8,395 bases of DNA from Phycisphaerae bacterium (GTDB taxonomy: Bacteria > Planctomycetota > Phycisphaerae > Phycisphaerales > SM1A02): contig PKCT01000176.1 of the NCBI GenBank assembly GCA_002862325.1, forward strand, positions 1 through 8,395, read 5' to 3'. Under the pieces are notes generated by a model. It was not told where the DNA came from. It did no database searches and saw only the letters and a program-made list of their open reading frames with translations. The translations under genes and the position numbers were made by a program. Below, in pieces: positions 1 through 6,822 of this stretch. Each line of letters begins with the position of its first letter. Position 1 is the stretch's first letter.

Positions 1-1
1 G

Positions 2-1429
2 GATCTGCATCCGGACGATCAGTTCGATACGACGCTCGAGCAGATCTCCATCGACGACCCCTCTTCGACCCGAGTGCTCTTCGAGGAGTCCGGGTGGCGC
101 GTGCAGGATCCAAAGCCCGGTCGTGACGGCAGCCTGATCGCGGTCCTGGGGACGCGGACCGACGAGCCCTTCTATCGAGGGCGTCAGATCGGTCTCATTC
201 CGGCCAAGGGTGGGAGGCCGATCTGGGCCACGTCGGGAGATGAGCTCGATGTCCGAGCGTACCGGTGGGGCATGAAGGCCCCAGCCATCGAGTTCACCGC
301 GCCGAAGGAAGGTGCGGTGCCGTTCTTCTCGATCAGACCGTCGCTCTTGTCACCCGCGGAATCGAATCGCGTCCGCGAGGGCCTGCCGACCCAGGTCACC
401 ACCTTCGACATCGCAGGCGACGCCAAGGTGTGGGCGGAGGCGTCGGCGGGCAATCCATCGCGTCTCTGGATCGAGACCGATTCGAACGCCCGGCTCCTGT
501 ACGACTTCAATCCCTGGATCGCGGATCGCACGGTCGTGCGCCCGACGGAGGGTTGGATCGATCGCCCCGATGGATTCAGGGTCCAGTACTGGACACTTCC
601 ACCGACCTCACTCGTGGGCGAGAAGGCTCCTTTGATCCTTTCGATCCATGGCGGCCCGTCGGCGATGTGGGGGCCGGCCGAACCGACGATGTGGTTCGAA
701 TGGCAGCTTGCGGCGGCGTGGGGGTTCGGGGTCGTCTACGTCAATCCGCGTGGTTCGGGTGGCTACGGCGAGGCATTCCAGCGCGGCAACCACCAGGATT
801 GGGGCGCCGGGCCCGCGGGTGATTGCCTGGCGGCGCTCGACGTGGTCGCCGCGGAGCCCTGGGTCGATCGGGACCGGCTCGTGGTGACCGGAGGTTCGTA
901 CGGTGGTTACCTGACCGCCTGGATCGTCAGTCGGGATCACCGCTTCAAGGCCGCGGTTGCGCAACGCGGGGTCTACGACCTGGAGACCTTCTTCGGCGAG
1001 GGCAATGCGTATCGACTGGTCGAATGGGCCTTCGGTGGTCTCCCGTTCGATCCGCGGTTTCGGAATCTGATGACTCGTGAGAGTCCGTTCCACGCCGCCG
1101 GAGACATCCAGACACCGCTTCTCATCATGCACGGCGAGAAGGATCTGCGTACGGGAGTCAGCCAGTCTTCGATGCTCTTCCGTGCGGTGAAGGCCTCCGG
1201 TGGACTCGTGGAGTACGTGCGATACCCCGAGGCCGATCATGACCTCAGTCGTCGTGGCGATCCGATCGTGCAGATGGATCGCCTGCTTCGCATCCTGGAA
1301 TTCTTCAGTCGCTTCGTCGGTCCGATCGTCGTGGAATCCGGGTCGGAGACCCCCTGGAGCACCGAGAACCTCGATCCGACTGAGGTTTCCGGCCGTTCCG
1401 CCCAGGTCGTCGAGACCGGCCCGCCGTGA
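2..1429 (+). CDS. S9-family serine peptidase (prolyl oligopeptidase / acylaminoacyl peptidase type), 5'-truncated
   Basis: The reading frame is open from base 2, so the start lies outside the window; a GTG at 74 is in frame but is probably internal, because the 24 upstream codons also read as peptidase-like sequence. Numbered from that GTG, residues 1-160 look like the last blades of the beta-propeller that filters substrates in S9 enzymes, and about 165-415 form the alpha/beta-hydrolase domain. Visible motifs are SIHGGP (190-195), NPRGSGGYG (224-232), the nucleophile elbow GGSYGGY with Ser275, HGEKD with Asp357, and EADHD with His389, giving a complete Ser-Asp-His triad. The family cleaves short peptides or N-acylated residues. 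The last 35 or so residues, rich in Ser, Glu, Thr and Pro, extend past the domain. Because the N-terminus is missing, export cannot be judged. Family is certain; the S9C subfamily is likely but not proven. Confidence 0.93.
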   Translation, partial: DLHPDDQFDTTLEQISIDDPSSTRVLFEESGWRVQDPKPGRDGSLIAVLGTRTDEPFYRGRQIGLIPAKGGRPIWATSGDELDVRAYRWGMKAPAIEFTAPKEGAVPFFSIRPSLLSPAESNRVREGLPTQVTTFDIAGDAKVWAEASAGNPSRLWIETDSNARLLYDFNPWIADRTVVRPTEGWIDRPDGFRVQYWTLPPTSLVGEKAPLILSIHGGPSAMWGPAEPTMWFEWQLAAAWGFGVVYVNPRGSGGYGEAFQRGNHQDWGAGPAGDCLAALDVVAAEPWVDRDRLVVTGGSYGGYLTAWIVSRDHRFKAAVAQRGVYDLETFFGEGNAYRLVEWAFGGLPFDPRFRNLMTRESPFHAAGDIQTPLLIMHGEKDLRTGVSQSSMLFRAVKASGGLVEYVRYPEADHDLSRRGDPIVQMDRLLRILEFFSRFVGPIVVESGSETPWSTENLDPTEVSGRSAQVVETGPP

Positions 1430-1444
1430 AGCCGATCGGATTTC

Positions 1445-1473
1445 TTGCCGATACCACGGGAGCGAGGTACGAT
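1445..1473 (+). promoter_or_regulatory. Candidate sigma70-like promoter for the tRNA-Ala
   Basis: A TTGCCG box (1445-1450) and a TACGAT box (1468-1473) are separated by exactly 17 bases. They are followed by a GC-rich stretch typical of stable-RNA promoters. Transcription would start near 1480, leaving a leader of about 40 bases before the tRNA. The -35 box matches the consensus at only 3 of 6 bases, so this is a reasoned guess from spacing and position. Confidence 0.4.
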
Positions 1474-1518
1474 TCTCGGCCCTCCGGCGGATGACGCATC
1501 CGCACCCAGAGGACCTGA

Positions 1519-1591
<73 letters not shown>

Positions 1592-1595
1592 TTGA

Positions 1596-1634
1596 GACGC
1601 ACCCCTCGGCGGAACCCGAGGGGTGCGTCGTTTT
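1596..1634 (+). terminator. Strong intrinsic terminator after tRNA-Ala
   Basis: A perfect 14-bp stem (1596-1609 with 1616-1629) encloses a 6-base loop (1610-1615) and is followed by G and TTTT (1631-1634). It begins 5 bases after the tRNA, so it ends the tRNA transcript and separates it from the zeta gene. Confidence 0.92.
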
Positions 1635-1733
1635 CAGCGGCGTCGGCCGTCGCCGAACGATCGTGGCCGTATCATTCGACGTCCGGGTCGTCGATCAGGA
1701 TTCGAATCGCGGTCATCAGGACCGCCAGTTCTT

Positions 1734-1738
1734 GGAGG
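1734..1738 (+). promoter_or_regulatory. Ribosome binding site fixing the zeta-gene start
   Basis: GGAGG lies 7 bases upstream of GTG at 1746. The same frame is open back to 1623, but that extension runs through the tail of the tRNA terminator. The GTG is also where similarity to the family begins. Confidence 0.85.
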
Positions 1739-1745
1739 AACTTCC

Positions 1746-2069
1746 GTGACGGGTAACAGAGGATTCGAGCGTCGAGAAGAGGGCTTTGAAGCGAAGGTGC
1801 ATCTCGAGGGAGAACAGCGTTTTCGTCTGGAGATGAAGCGAGACAAGCTCTTCGCGACGTGGGCGGCCGCTCAGCTCGGTATGGACGACGAACAGACCAA
1901 GTCGTACCAGGCGGAGTTGTGCAAGGAGGATCTCACCGAACCCGGCGACGAGGACGTGATCAGACGCGTGCTCGCCGACTTCGCGGAGAAGAACCTCGAC
2001 GTCGCGGAGGATGCGGTTCGCGCCAAGATCCAGGAGTGCTGGCAGGATGTGTTGAAGGCCGAGGGTTGA
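1746..2069 (+). CDS. F1FO-ATPase inhibitor zeta subunit (DUF1476 family)
   Basis: This encodes 107 residues, the usual size for the family (about 100-110). Family landmarks are RREEGFEAK (9-17), QRFRLEMKRDKL (24-35, basic), WAAAQLGM (39-46), EPGDEDVIRRVLADF (65-79) and a C-terminal helix (about 87-105). In Paracoccus denitrificans the zeta subunit binds the F1 head through its N-terminal helix and blocks ATP hydrolysis, acting as a one-way ratchet in the cytoplasm. Here the acidic and basic N-terminal pattern is kept but the first residues are unlike the usual ones, so inhibitory activity is inferred, not shown. No atp genes are nearby. It converges on the SGNH gene with a 21-base gap, and no terminator is visible between them. 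The start is GTG with a strong ribosome binding site. Confidence 0.88.
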   Translation: MTGNRGFERREEGFEAKVHLEGEQRFRLEMKRDKLFATWAAAQLGMDDEQTKSYQAELCKEDLTEPGDEDVIRRVLADFAEKNLDVAEDAVRAKIQECWQDVLKAEG

Positions 2070-2090
2070 CCCTTCGCAAGTCCTTCGCCT

Positions 2091-3170
2091 TCAGTCGCAC
2101 GCCCGTCTCCCGATCGGGCCGTTCAGGATCGCATCCGCAAGCTCGTCGGCGACGAGTCGACAACCGAGCGGCGTCCAGTGTCCGTGGGACCGTTCCCAAT
2201 ACAGCATGCGCCCCTCCGCGGCATTGAATCGATCGAGCGGCGACACCACCGGGAGTGAAAACGGATCGCGCTCCGGGAACGACTCGGTGAAGCGGTCCCG
2301 TGCTCGTCTGATGGGGATCGACAGGATCAGGAACTCCGCGCCGGCGTCCTGCGTCATCCGACGCATTCGGTCGAGGATGGCCAGGGTCAGGAGATGGGGG
2401 ACGGTCTCGTCCTCGGCCTCCGGTGTCTCGACCGGCACAGGGAGCGGAGGTGGGGCTGGACGCGCCCAGCTTCGATACTTCGCGAGCCAGTACTTCGCGT
2501 TCGCTCCCGCCTTGTCGCGAAAGAAGTTGTACAGGTTGCTCTCGCTCGCGAGCCAGCGGTACACGGCGAAGGAGAAGAGGAACTCCCTGATCTTCACGGC
2601 CGGAAGATAGTTCGAATTACCTCGCTTCAGCTCGCCATCCTCGAGTCGGAAGAGGCTCGAACGAAGGTCGTCGGTCGGGTCGTTGGAGAAGTAGTACTGC
2701 ACCACGAGATCGGGATCGAAGTCGATCGCCTCCGCCTCCAGGACGATCAGCTGTTCGGCGGGGCCGAATCCGGAGACGGAGAAGTTGAGGATCTCCACTT
2801 CGCACCCGGTCGCTTCGGCGAGCCGGCGCTCGAGAAGGTGGAGGGAACTCTCCTCGAGGTTCACGCCGTAGCCCATGCCGAAGGAATCGCCCAGGACGAC
2901 GATTCGGATGGTGTCGTCGCCTGGAGACCGGTCGAACTCCTCGTCCGCACGCAGACCCTGCGCATTCGTGCGGATCTCGACCTTGTACTCGGGAGTCTGG
3001 TGGCGATAGGTCCGACCCGGCATGTTCGTTCGAACGCCGTGGGGCCCCGCCTCGATGAAGCGTGGAAGCATGGGGACCGGTGCGAACACCCTGAGCCAGA
3101 GTTCGGCGGCGATCGGAATCCACAGGACGCCGATCAGGACTCTCCACCATTTGATGTTGCGAAGCTTCAT
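2091..3170 (-). CDS. Membrane-anchored SGNH/GDSL-fold protein, probable partner of the MBOAT acyltransferase
   Basis: This is a 359-residue protein. Residues 9-29 form one hydrophobic segment after a basic start (MKLRNIK), so it is probably an inner-membrane anchor with the rest in the periplasm. SGNH block I is GDSFGMG with Ser96. Block II is NFSVSGFG (129-136), block III is probably SNDPTDD with Asn163, and block V is HGHWTPLG with His331. A proline-rich stretch lies at 238-247. The Asp usually found just before the catalytic His is not visible: the context is Ser328-His329-Gly330-His331. Related proteins (AlgX, AlgJ, PatB) transfer acetyl groups to exported glycans together with an MBOAT channel. 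The ATG at 3170 is chosen over an in-frame GTG at 3215, because the latter overlaps the MBOAT gene and adds 15 residues before the anchor. No good ribosome binding site is visible, so coupling to the gene ending 10 bases upstream is likely. Confidence 0.85.
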   Translation of the reverse strand: MKLRNIKWWRVLIGVLWIPIAAELWLRVFAPVPMLPRFIEAGPHGVRTNMPGRTYRHQTPEYKVEIRTNAQGLRADEEFDRSPGDDTIRIVVLGDSFGMGYGVNLEESSLHLLERRLAEATGCEVEILNFSVSGFGPAEQLIVLEAEAIDFDPDLVVQYYFSNDPTDDLRSSLFRLEDGELKRGNSNYLPAVKIREFLFSFAVYRWLASESNLYNFFRDKAGANAKYWLAKYRSWARPAPPPLPVPVETPEAEDETVPHLLTLAILDRMRRMTQDAGAEFLILSIPIRRARDRFTESFPERDPFSLPVVSPLDRFNAAEGRMLYWERSHGHWTPLGCRLVADELADAILNGPIGRRACD

Positions 3171-3180
3171 GGCAGGACAC

Positions 3181-4800
3181 TCAGAAGGCGAAGTAGATGA
3201 ACTCCTGCGACCCACGGGCCGACAGGGCGAAGAGCGACATCGCGATGAACACCCATATATTCAGCCGAACGAACCAATGCCATCGCCGCATCGGGTCCTG
3301 GGTTCGGGTGACCGCCTGCGCGATCTGGAAGAGCACCAGGAACCATCCGAACTTGACCACCTGTGCGAGATCCGTCCAGGTCTGTTCCGATGCGATCGGG
3401 TTCAGGAAGATTCCTTGCAGGAAGACGACGATCGTCCCCACGTTCTGGGCTCGGAAAAGAAGCCACCCGATGCAGGTCAGATGGAACATCAGGAGACCGA
3501 GGAGAAGAATCACCGGTCTTGAATAGGCTCCCTCCTCCGTGCGCATCCCGAGCGCCCGATAGATCGAGAGCAGCACGCCGTGGTATGCGCCCCAGATCAC
3601 GAAGTTCCAGGCGGCGCCGTGCCACAGGCCGCCCAGGAGCATCGTGATCGTCAGGTTGCGATAGGTGAACCACGGTCCGCCCTTGTTTCCTCCAAGCGGG
3701 ATGTAGAGATAGTCCCGGAGCCAGCTCGAGAGGCTGATGTGCCAGCGTCGCCAGAAGTCCGACGGACTGGTGGCGAAGTAGGGGAGGTCGAAGTTCCGCA
3801 TGAGGTCGAAGCCAAGGAGCTTCGAGACGCCCCGCGCGATGTCGGTGTAGCCGGAGAAGTCGCCATAGATCTGGAGCGCGAAAGCGTAGAGGGCGACCAG
3901 CAGCGTCAATCCGTCCGCCGGTACGACGGTTCCGCCCTGGTCGTAGGGCCCGAACGTCGCGTTCACCACGATCGCCATGTTGTCGGCGACCACCACCTTC
4001 TTGAACAGCCCCCAGACGATCAACCAGGCACCGCGACGGAATCGGTCCAGATCGAGCGGAGGTCGAACTTCATGGAACTGGGGGAGGAGCTGGGACGCCC
4101 GTTCGATCGGACCGGCGACCAGTTGGGGGAAGAACGCGATGTACGCGGCGACATCGACGAATCGACCGCTCGCCGACGTCTTCCGCCGGAAGACGTCGAT
4201 GGAGTAGCTCATGGTCTGGAACGTGTAGAAGGAGATTCCGACCGGTAGGACGAAGCCGACGGTCCAGTCGCTCGGTTCGGTTCCGAAGACGCCCGAGACC
4301 ATTCGCGAGAAGCTGTCCGCGAAGAAGTCGAAGTATTTGAACGTCGCGAGGATCCCGAGATTGACGACGATGCTCGCGACGAGGACGCTACGCCGTCGCG
4401 CGTTCTCCGAAAGCCGCGTGAGAAGCGGATATGCCAGATTGAACAGGATGGTCGCGCCCACGCACCCCGTGATCAGCGCCCCGGACGACGAGAGGCCCCC
4501 GTCGCCGAGGAGATGTCCGCCGACGCCGACGAACCCCACGGCGCCCGCCACGACGTAGAGCGAGACGCCGAGTCGGTGGAGAATCGGTATCCGGCCTCGA
4601 TCGATCATCAGGGCTGCGGCGTAGTCCACCGCGGTCGAGACGACGATCAGCTGCATGAAGCGAACGTCCCATGCGCAGTAGAAGAAGTAGCTTGCGGCGA
4701 GGATCAGGAGGTTTCGTGCGAAGACCCTCCGTCGCAAAAGCATGTACAAGGTGAAGAACGCGAGGAAGAAGAGGGCGAACTCGAGGGAATTGAAGAGCAT
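3181..4800 (-). CDS. MBOAT-family membrane O-acyltransferase (AlgI/PatA-like)
   Basis: This is a 539-residue polytopic membrane protein with many hydrophobic segments, full length for the AlgI-type family (about 470-550). It opens with the typical MLFNSLEFALFFL. Family landmarks are SFYTFQTMSYSIDVFRR (190-206), FFPQLVAGPIERA (223-235), DFSGYTDIARG (314-324), DFWRRWHISLSSWLRDY (348-364, His354), IPLGGN (367-372) and LGGLWHGAAWNF (389-400). His394 is the invariant catalytic histidine, and a second conserved-looking His is at 407. Such proteins pass an acyl group, usually acetyl, from a cytoplasmic donor across the membrane to a periplasmic SGNH partner. The ATG shares one base with the stop of the upstream SGNH gene (TGATG), and GAGG lies 4 bases upstream of it, implying translational coupling. 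Genes on both sides encode SGNH proteins, which supports an O-acylation role. The substrate polymer is unknown. Confidence 0.95.
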   Translation of the reverse strand: MLFNSLEFALFFLAFFTLYMLLRRRVFARNLLILAASYFFYCAWDVRFMQLIVVSTAVDYAAALMIDRGRIPILHRLGVSLYVVAGAVGFVGVGGHLLGDGGLSSSGALITGCVGATILFNLAYPLLTRLSENARRRSVLVASIVVNLGILATFKYFDFFADSFSRMVSGVFGTEPSDWTVGFVLPVGISFYTFQTMSYSIDVFRRKTSASGRFVDVAAYIAFFPQLVAGPIERASQLLPQFHEVRPPLDLDRFRRGAWLIVWGLFKKVVVADNMAIVVNATFGPYDQGGTVVPADGLTLLVALYAFALQIYGDFSGYTDIARGVSKLLGFDLMRNFDLPYFATSPSDFWRRWHISLSSWLRDYLYIPLGGNKGGPWFTYRNLTITMLLGGLWHGAAWNFVIWGAYHGVLLSIYRALGMRTEEGAYSRPVILLLGLLMFHLTCIGWLLFRAQNVGTIVVFLQGIFLNPIASEQTWTDLAQVVKFGWFLVLFQIAQAVTRTQDPMRRWHWFVRLNIWVFIAMSLFALSARGSQEFIYFAF

Positions 4801-5531
4801 CAGTCCTCGCTTCCATCGGTGTTTCTCAGAGCCTTCACGATCGCATCCCGAATCGCGGCGTTACCCGCCGTGTTGAGATGCAGTGCATCGCGGGTAAATC
4901 GGTCGGCAAGCCCGCCGTCGGGTTCGAGGAGGAAGTCCGTCTCGACGAAGGTCGCTCCGTGGGTGCCGCAAGCCGTCCTGACCTCGCGGTTCAGCCTCTC
5001 GAGGTTCGAGTCCATGGCCGCCGGGAGCAGAAGTCCTCTCAGTCCGGCGGATCGCTGCGGCGGCCACGTCTCGACGACGATGGTCGGTATGGCGAGCCGC
5101 CGTCCCATGACTACGAGATCGTTCACGTTCCGGATGGCCGCATTGGTCGCCTCGTCGTCCGCCTCGACCGTGAGATCGTTCACGCCCGCAACCACGATCA
5201 GCGCCGATGGAGGTTCGAGGATCAGGTCCCGGCCGGCTCTCGCCAGGATCTCGGACGTGGTCTGGCCGGGGACGCCCCGGTTGTCCGTGGCCCGGTCCTC
5301 CAGCCGCAGGTCCCCCAGGTGTGCGGCCCGGGAGTCGCCGATGATGAGGACTCGCGATTCGTCGAGAGCCGCGAGTCGATCCCGAAAGAGTTGGAGTCCC
5401 GCAGGGTCGTCACGAAGCTCCGCCACAAGCAGTCGCTGCCGATGCAGGTGCCTGGCCGTGATCACGAGTCCGATGAGGAACGCGATCGCGAGGAGCCAGC
5501 CGAGATAGGACGCGAAGCGATTGATGGCCAT
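4800..5531 (-). CDS. Membrane-anchored SGNH hydrolase/acyltransferase
   Basis: This encodes 243 residues. Residues 8-26 are a hydrophobic segment that should anchor the protein with its catalytic domain outside the cytoplasm. All four SGNH blocks are present: GDSRAAH with Ser67, NRGVPGQTT with Gly86, AGVND with Asn118, and DALHLN with Asp215 and His218, so the catalytic set is complete. The core resembles lysophospholipase/acetylhydrolase-type SGNH enzymes of about 200 residues. It is the first gene of a coupled cassette with the MBOAT transferase, so it may load or remove acyl groups on the exported substrate. The ATG at 5531 has only a weak GGA upstream. Fold and active site are clear; whether it acts as transferase or esterase cannot be told from sequence. 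Confidence 0.9.
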   Translation of the reverse strand: MAINRFASYLGWLLAIAFLIGLVITARHLHRQRLLVAELRDDPAGLQLFRDRLAALDESRVLIIGDSRAAHLGDLRLEDRATDNRGVPGQTTSEILARAGRDLILEPPSALIVVAGVNDLTVEADDEATNAAIRNVNDLVVMGRRLAIPTIVVETWPPQRSAGLRGLLLPAAMDSNLERLNREVRTACGTHGATFVETDFLLEPDGGLADRFTRDALHLNTAGNAAIRDAIVKALRNTDGSED

Positions 5532-5577
5532 GCATTCCGGTGTGAAATCGATCGCGGGGAGGAGCCGCCGACCCCCT

Positions 5578-5607
5578 CTTATCGGCTTGATCCGGGTCCA
5601 ACCTCAA
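5578..5607 (-). promoter_or_regulatory. Candidate promoter for the SGNH-MBOAT-SGNH cassette
   Basis: In the 103-base gap upstream of the cassette, the minus strand carries TTGAGG (5607-5602) and GATAAG (5583-5578), 18 bases apart. Each matches the sigma70 consensus at 4 of 6 bases. A start near 5571 would leave a leader of about 40 bases. The boxes are weak and could be chance, and the gap may equally be transcribed from the phosphoesterase side. Confidence 0.28.
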
Positions 5608-5634
5608 AGAACCCGGTCAGCCGACCGACGCCGT

Positions 5635-6252
5635 TCAGGCGAAGAACTGGTTCCGTTCCGGCTGCCGTCGCATGCGTCGCATGGGGAACGCGAGGATGGG
5701 ACGGGAGGCCAGCCACTCGAGCAGTGGTTCGAACCGAACGGGCCGGAACTTCCAACAGTCGACGCCTACGTCGGTGGATCGCCCGATCTCCTCGAGCCGG
5801 CCATGCGTGTGGCCGTAGAGGTGGACCGATCCTCTTCGATTTCCACGCCAGCTCCGCATCGGGTAGTGGCTCATGACCACGCGATGGGTCGCGTGAGCCA
5901 CTCGATGGTCGAGCAGGTCGACCACGTCCTCGAAGTTCGCCTCGAATTCGGCTCTGCGCGGATCGTGATTGCCGCGAACGAGGAGGATCCGCCCCACCCG
6001 GAGCCGTTGCCGCACCTCGGCGGCGACCCGCACCTTTTCGTCGGTGTCCTTGAGATCCCCGACGAAGTCACCGAGATGGACCAGGACGTCGTCGGGTCGG
6101 AGCACGTCGTTCCAGCGGTCCACGATCGCATCCGTCATCGCTCTCTCGTCGGCGAAGGGGCGGTCGTAGGATTCGATCGCGTCGACCTGGCCGAAGTGCG
6201 AGTCGGCGGTGACGTAGATCCTGGCCTGGTCTCGGAGGAGGGGGTGTCGCAT
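5635..6252 (-). CDS. Calcineurin-like metallophosphoesterase (MPP_AQ1575-like small phosphoesterase)
   Basis: This encodes 205 residues. The five metal-binding blocks appear in order: TADSHFG with Asp17 and His19, HLGDFVGD with Asp62, RGNHD with Asn95 and His96, SHYP with His129, and YGHTHG with His148 and His150. The pattern with RPF (31-33), an early RWN and GNHD fits the small stand-alone phosphoesterases typified by Aquifex AQ1575; their natural substrate is unknown. It has no signal peptide or membrane segment, so it is cytoplasmic. The C-terminus is rich in Arg and Met. It starts at an ATG 18 bases after the upstream remnant gene, suggesting one transcript. No clear ribosome binding site is visible. 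A functional link to the acyltransferase cassette 103 bases downstream is possible but unproven. Confidence 0.9.
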   Translation of the reverse strand: MRHPLLRDQARIYVTADSHFGQVDAIESYDRPFADERAMTDAIVDRWNDVLRPDDVLVHLGDFVGDLKDTDEKVRVAAEVRQRLRVGRILLVRGNHDPRRAEFEANFEDVVDLLDHRVAHATHRVVMSHYPMRSWRGNRRGSVHLYGHTHGRLEEIGRSTDVGVDCWKFRPVRFEPLLEWLASRPILAFPMRRMRRQPERNQFFA

Positions 6253-6270
6253 GACGGGATCGAGGGCACC

Positions 6271-6813
6271 CTACCGCGAAGCAGCAGGTTCCTGCCGATC
6301 GACGCGCGTCAGACGGATCGATGCGATCTTGCAGACCTCTCGCCGAGGGCGCGAAAGCGCCTCGAAGCGGAGCACGACCTCGCCCTTTCGATCCACGTCG
6401 AGGGTGCCGAGTCGTTGTCGTTGAAACATGTACGGGCCTCCGGTGGCTTCGATCCGTCCTTCGAGCAGATCGCCGTTGACGGACAGACGCACGGGAGTTC
6501 CTGCGTCTCGCCGACGAGAGGCCACTTCGATCTCTACCACGAATCGTCCCGGACGATCCAGCTCGATGGACCATTCGAGCGCATCCTCGATCCGCGTCCA
6601 GCCGCCCCAGGTGGCTCGTCCGGTCGGTCCGCGATTCTCTCGCACGAGAGACGTTCCGATCGGAAACGCGTCCTCGGCGTCGAGTTGGATCACGCCGTCC
6701 GAACGTTCGGTGGCGACGACGCGATAGCTGCAGAGGCGGGTTTCCGTTCCAAGCGGATCGTGGTCCATCCTGGACACTGCCGACGCGACCCTGTCCCAGG
6801 GGAGGATCACCAT
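6271..6813 (-). CDS. Remnant of a protein with a C-terminal carbohydrate-binding-like beta-sandwich
   Basis: The readable part is 180 residues from an ATG at 6813. Residues about 40-168 follow the pattern of galactose-binding-like or CBM-type beta-sandwich modules seen at the C-terminus of secreted glycosidases and sulfatases. The landmarks are IQLDAEDA (42-49), WGGW (69-72), ALEWSIELDRPGRFVVEIEV (78-97), LSVNGDLLEG (110-119), TGGPY (124-128), LGTLDV (135-140) and IASIRL (163-168). Residues 1-37 match no module I know. The ATG sits exactly at the junction described at 6805-6822, has no ribosome binding site and lies in foreign-looking sequence. It is therefore probably not the real start, and the gene's N-terminal part appears to be lost. 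The parent enzyme cannot be named. It ends 18 bases before the phosphoesterase gene. Confidence 0.6.
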   Translation of the reverse strand: MVILPWDRVASAVSRMDHDPLGTETRLCSYRVVATERSDGVIQLDAEDAFPIGTSLVRENRGPTGRATWGGWTRIEDALEWSIELDRPGRFVVEIEVASRRRDAGTPVRLSVNGDLLEGRIEATGGPYMFQRQRLGTLDVDRKGEVVLRFEALSRPRREVCKIASIRLTRVDRQEPAASR

Positions 6814-6822
6814 CGACGTTCT
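6805..6822. other. Junction between two unlike sequences (probable chimera or recombination point)
   Basis: Read on the minus strand from the right, ABC ATPase similarity runs through SPRENV (ending at 6815) and then stops, although the frame stays open to 6068 as a meaningless shadow. Immediately beyond, a different frame from 6813 encodes the beta-sandwich remnant. TCGA frequency drops sharply at the same point (14 in 6241-6820, 3 in 6821-7420, counted by hand). I see no inverted repeats, target duplication, integrase or transposase there. Confidence 0.75.

Noticed and set aside
1623..1745. Upstream extension of the zeta gene
   Set aside because: It begins inside the tRNA terminator stem and resembles nothing. 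The GTG at 1746 has GGAGG 7 bases upstream.
2070..2090. Bidirectional terminator between the convergent zeta and SGNH genes
   Set aside because: The 21-base gap holds no stable stem and no T-runs; termination, if any, must be elsewhere.
4513..5508. Plus-strand frames of 331 and 332 codons opposite the SGNH and MBOAT genes
   Set aside because: They are low-complexity Ser/Arg-rich shadows of minus-strand genes that have clear catalytic motifs.
5589..5618. Hairpin CCGGGT/ACCCGG as a terminator after the phosphoesterase gene
   Set aside because: The stem is only 6 bp with a 13-base loop, and no T-run follows on the minus strand.
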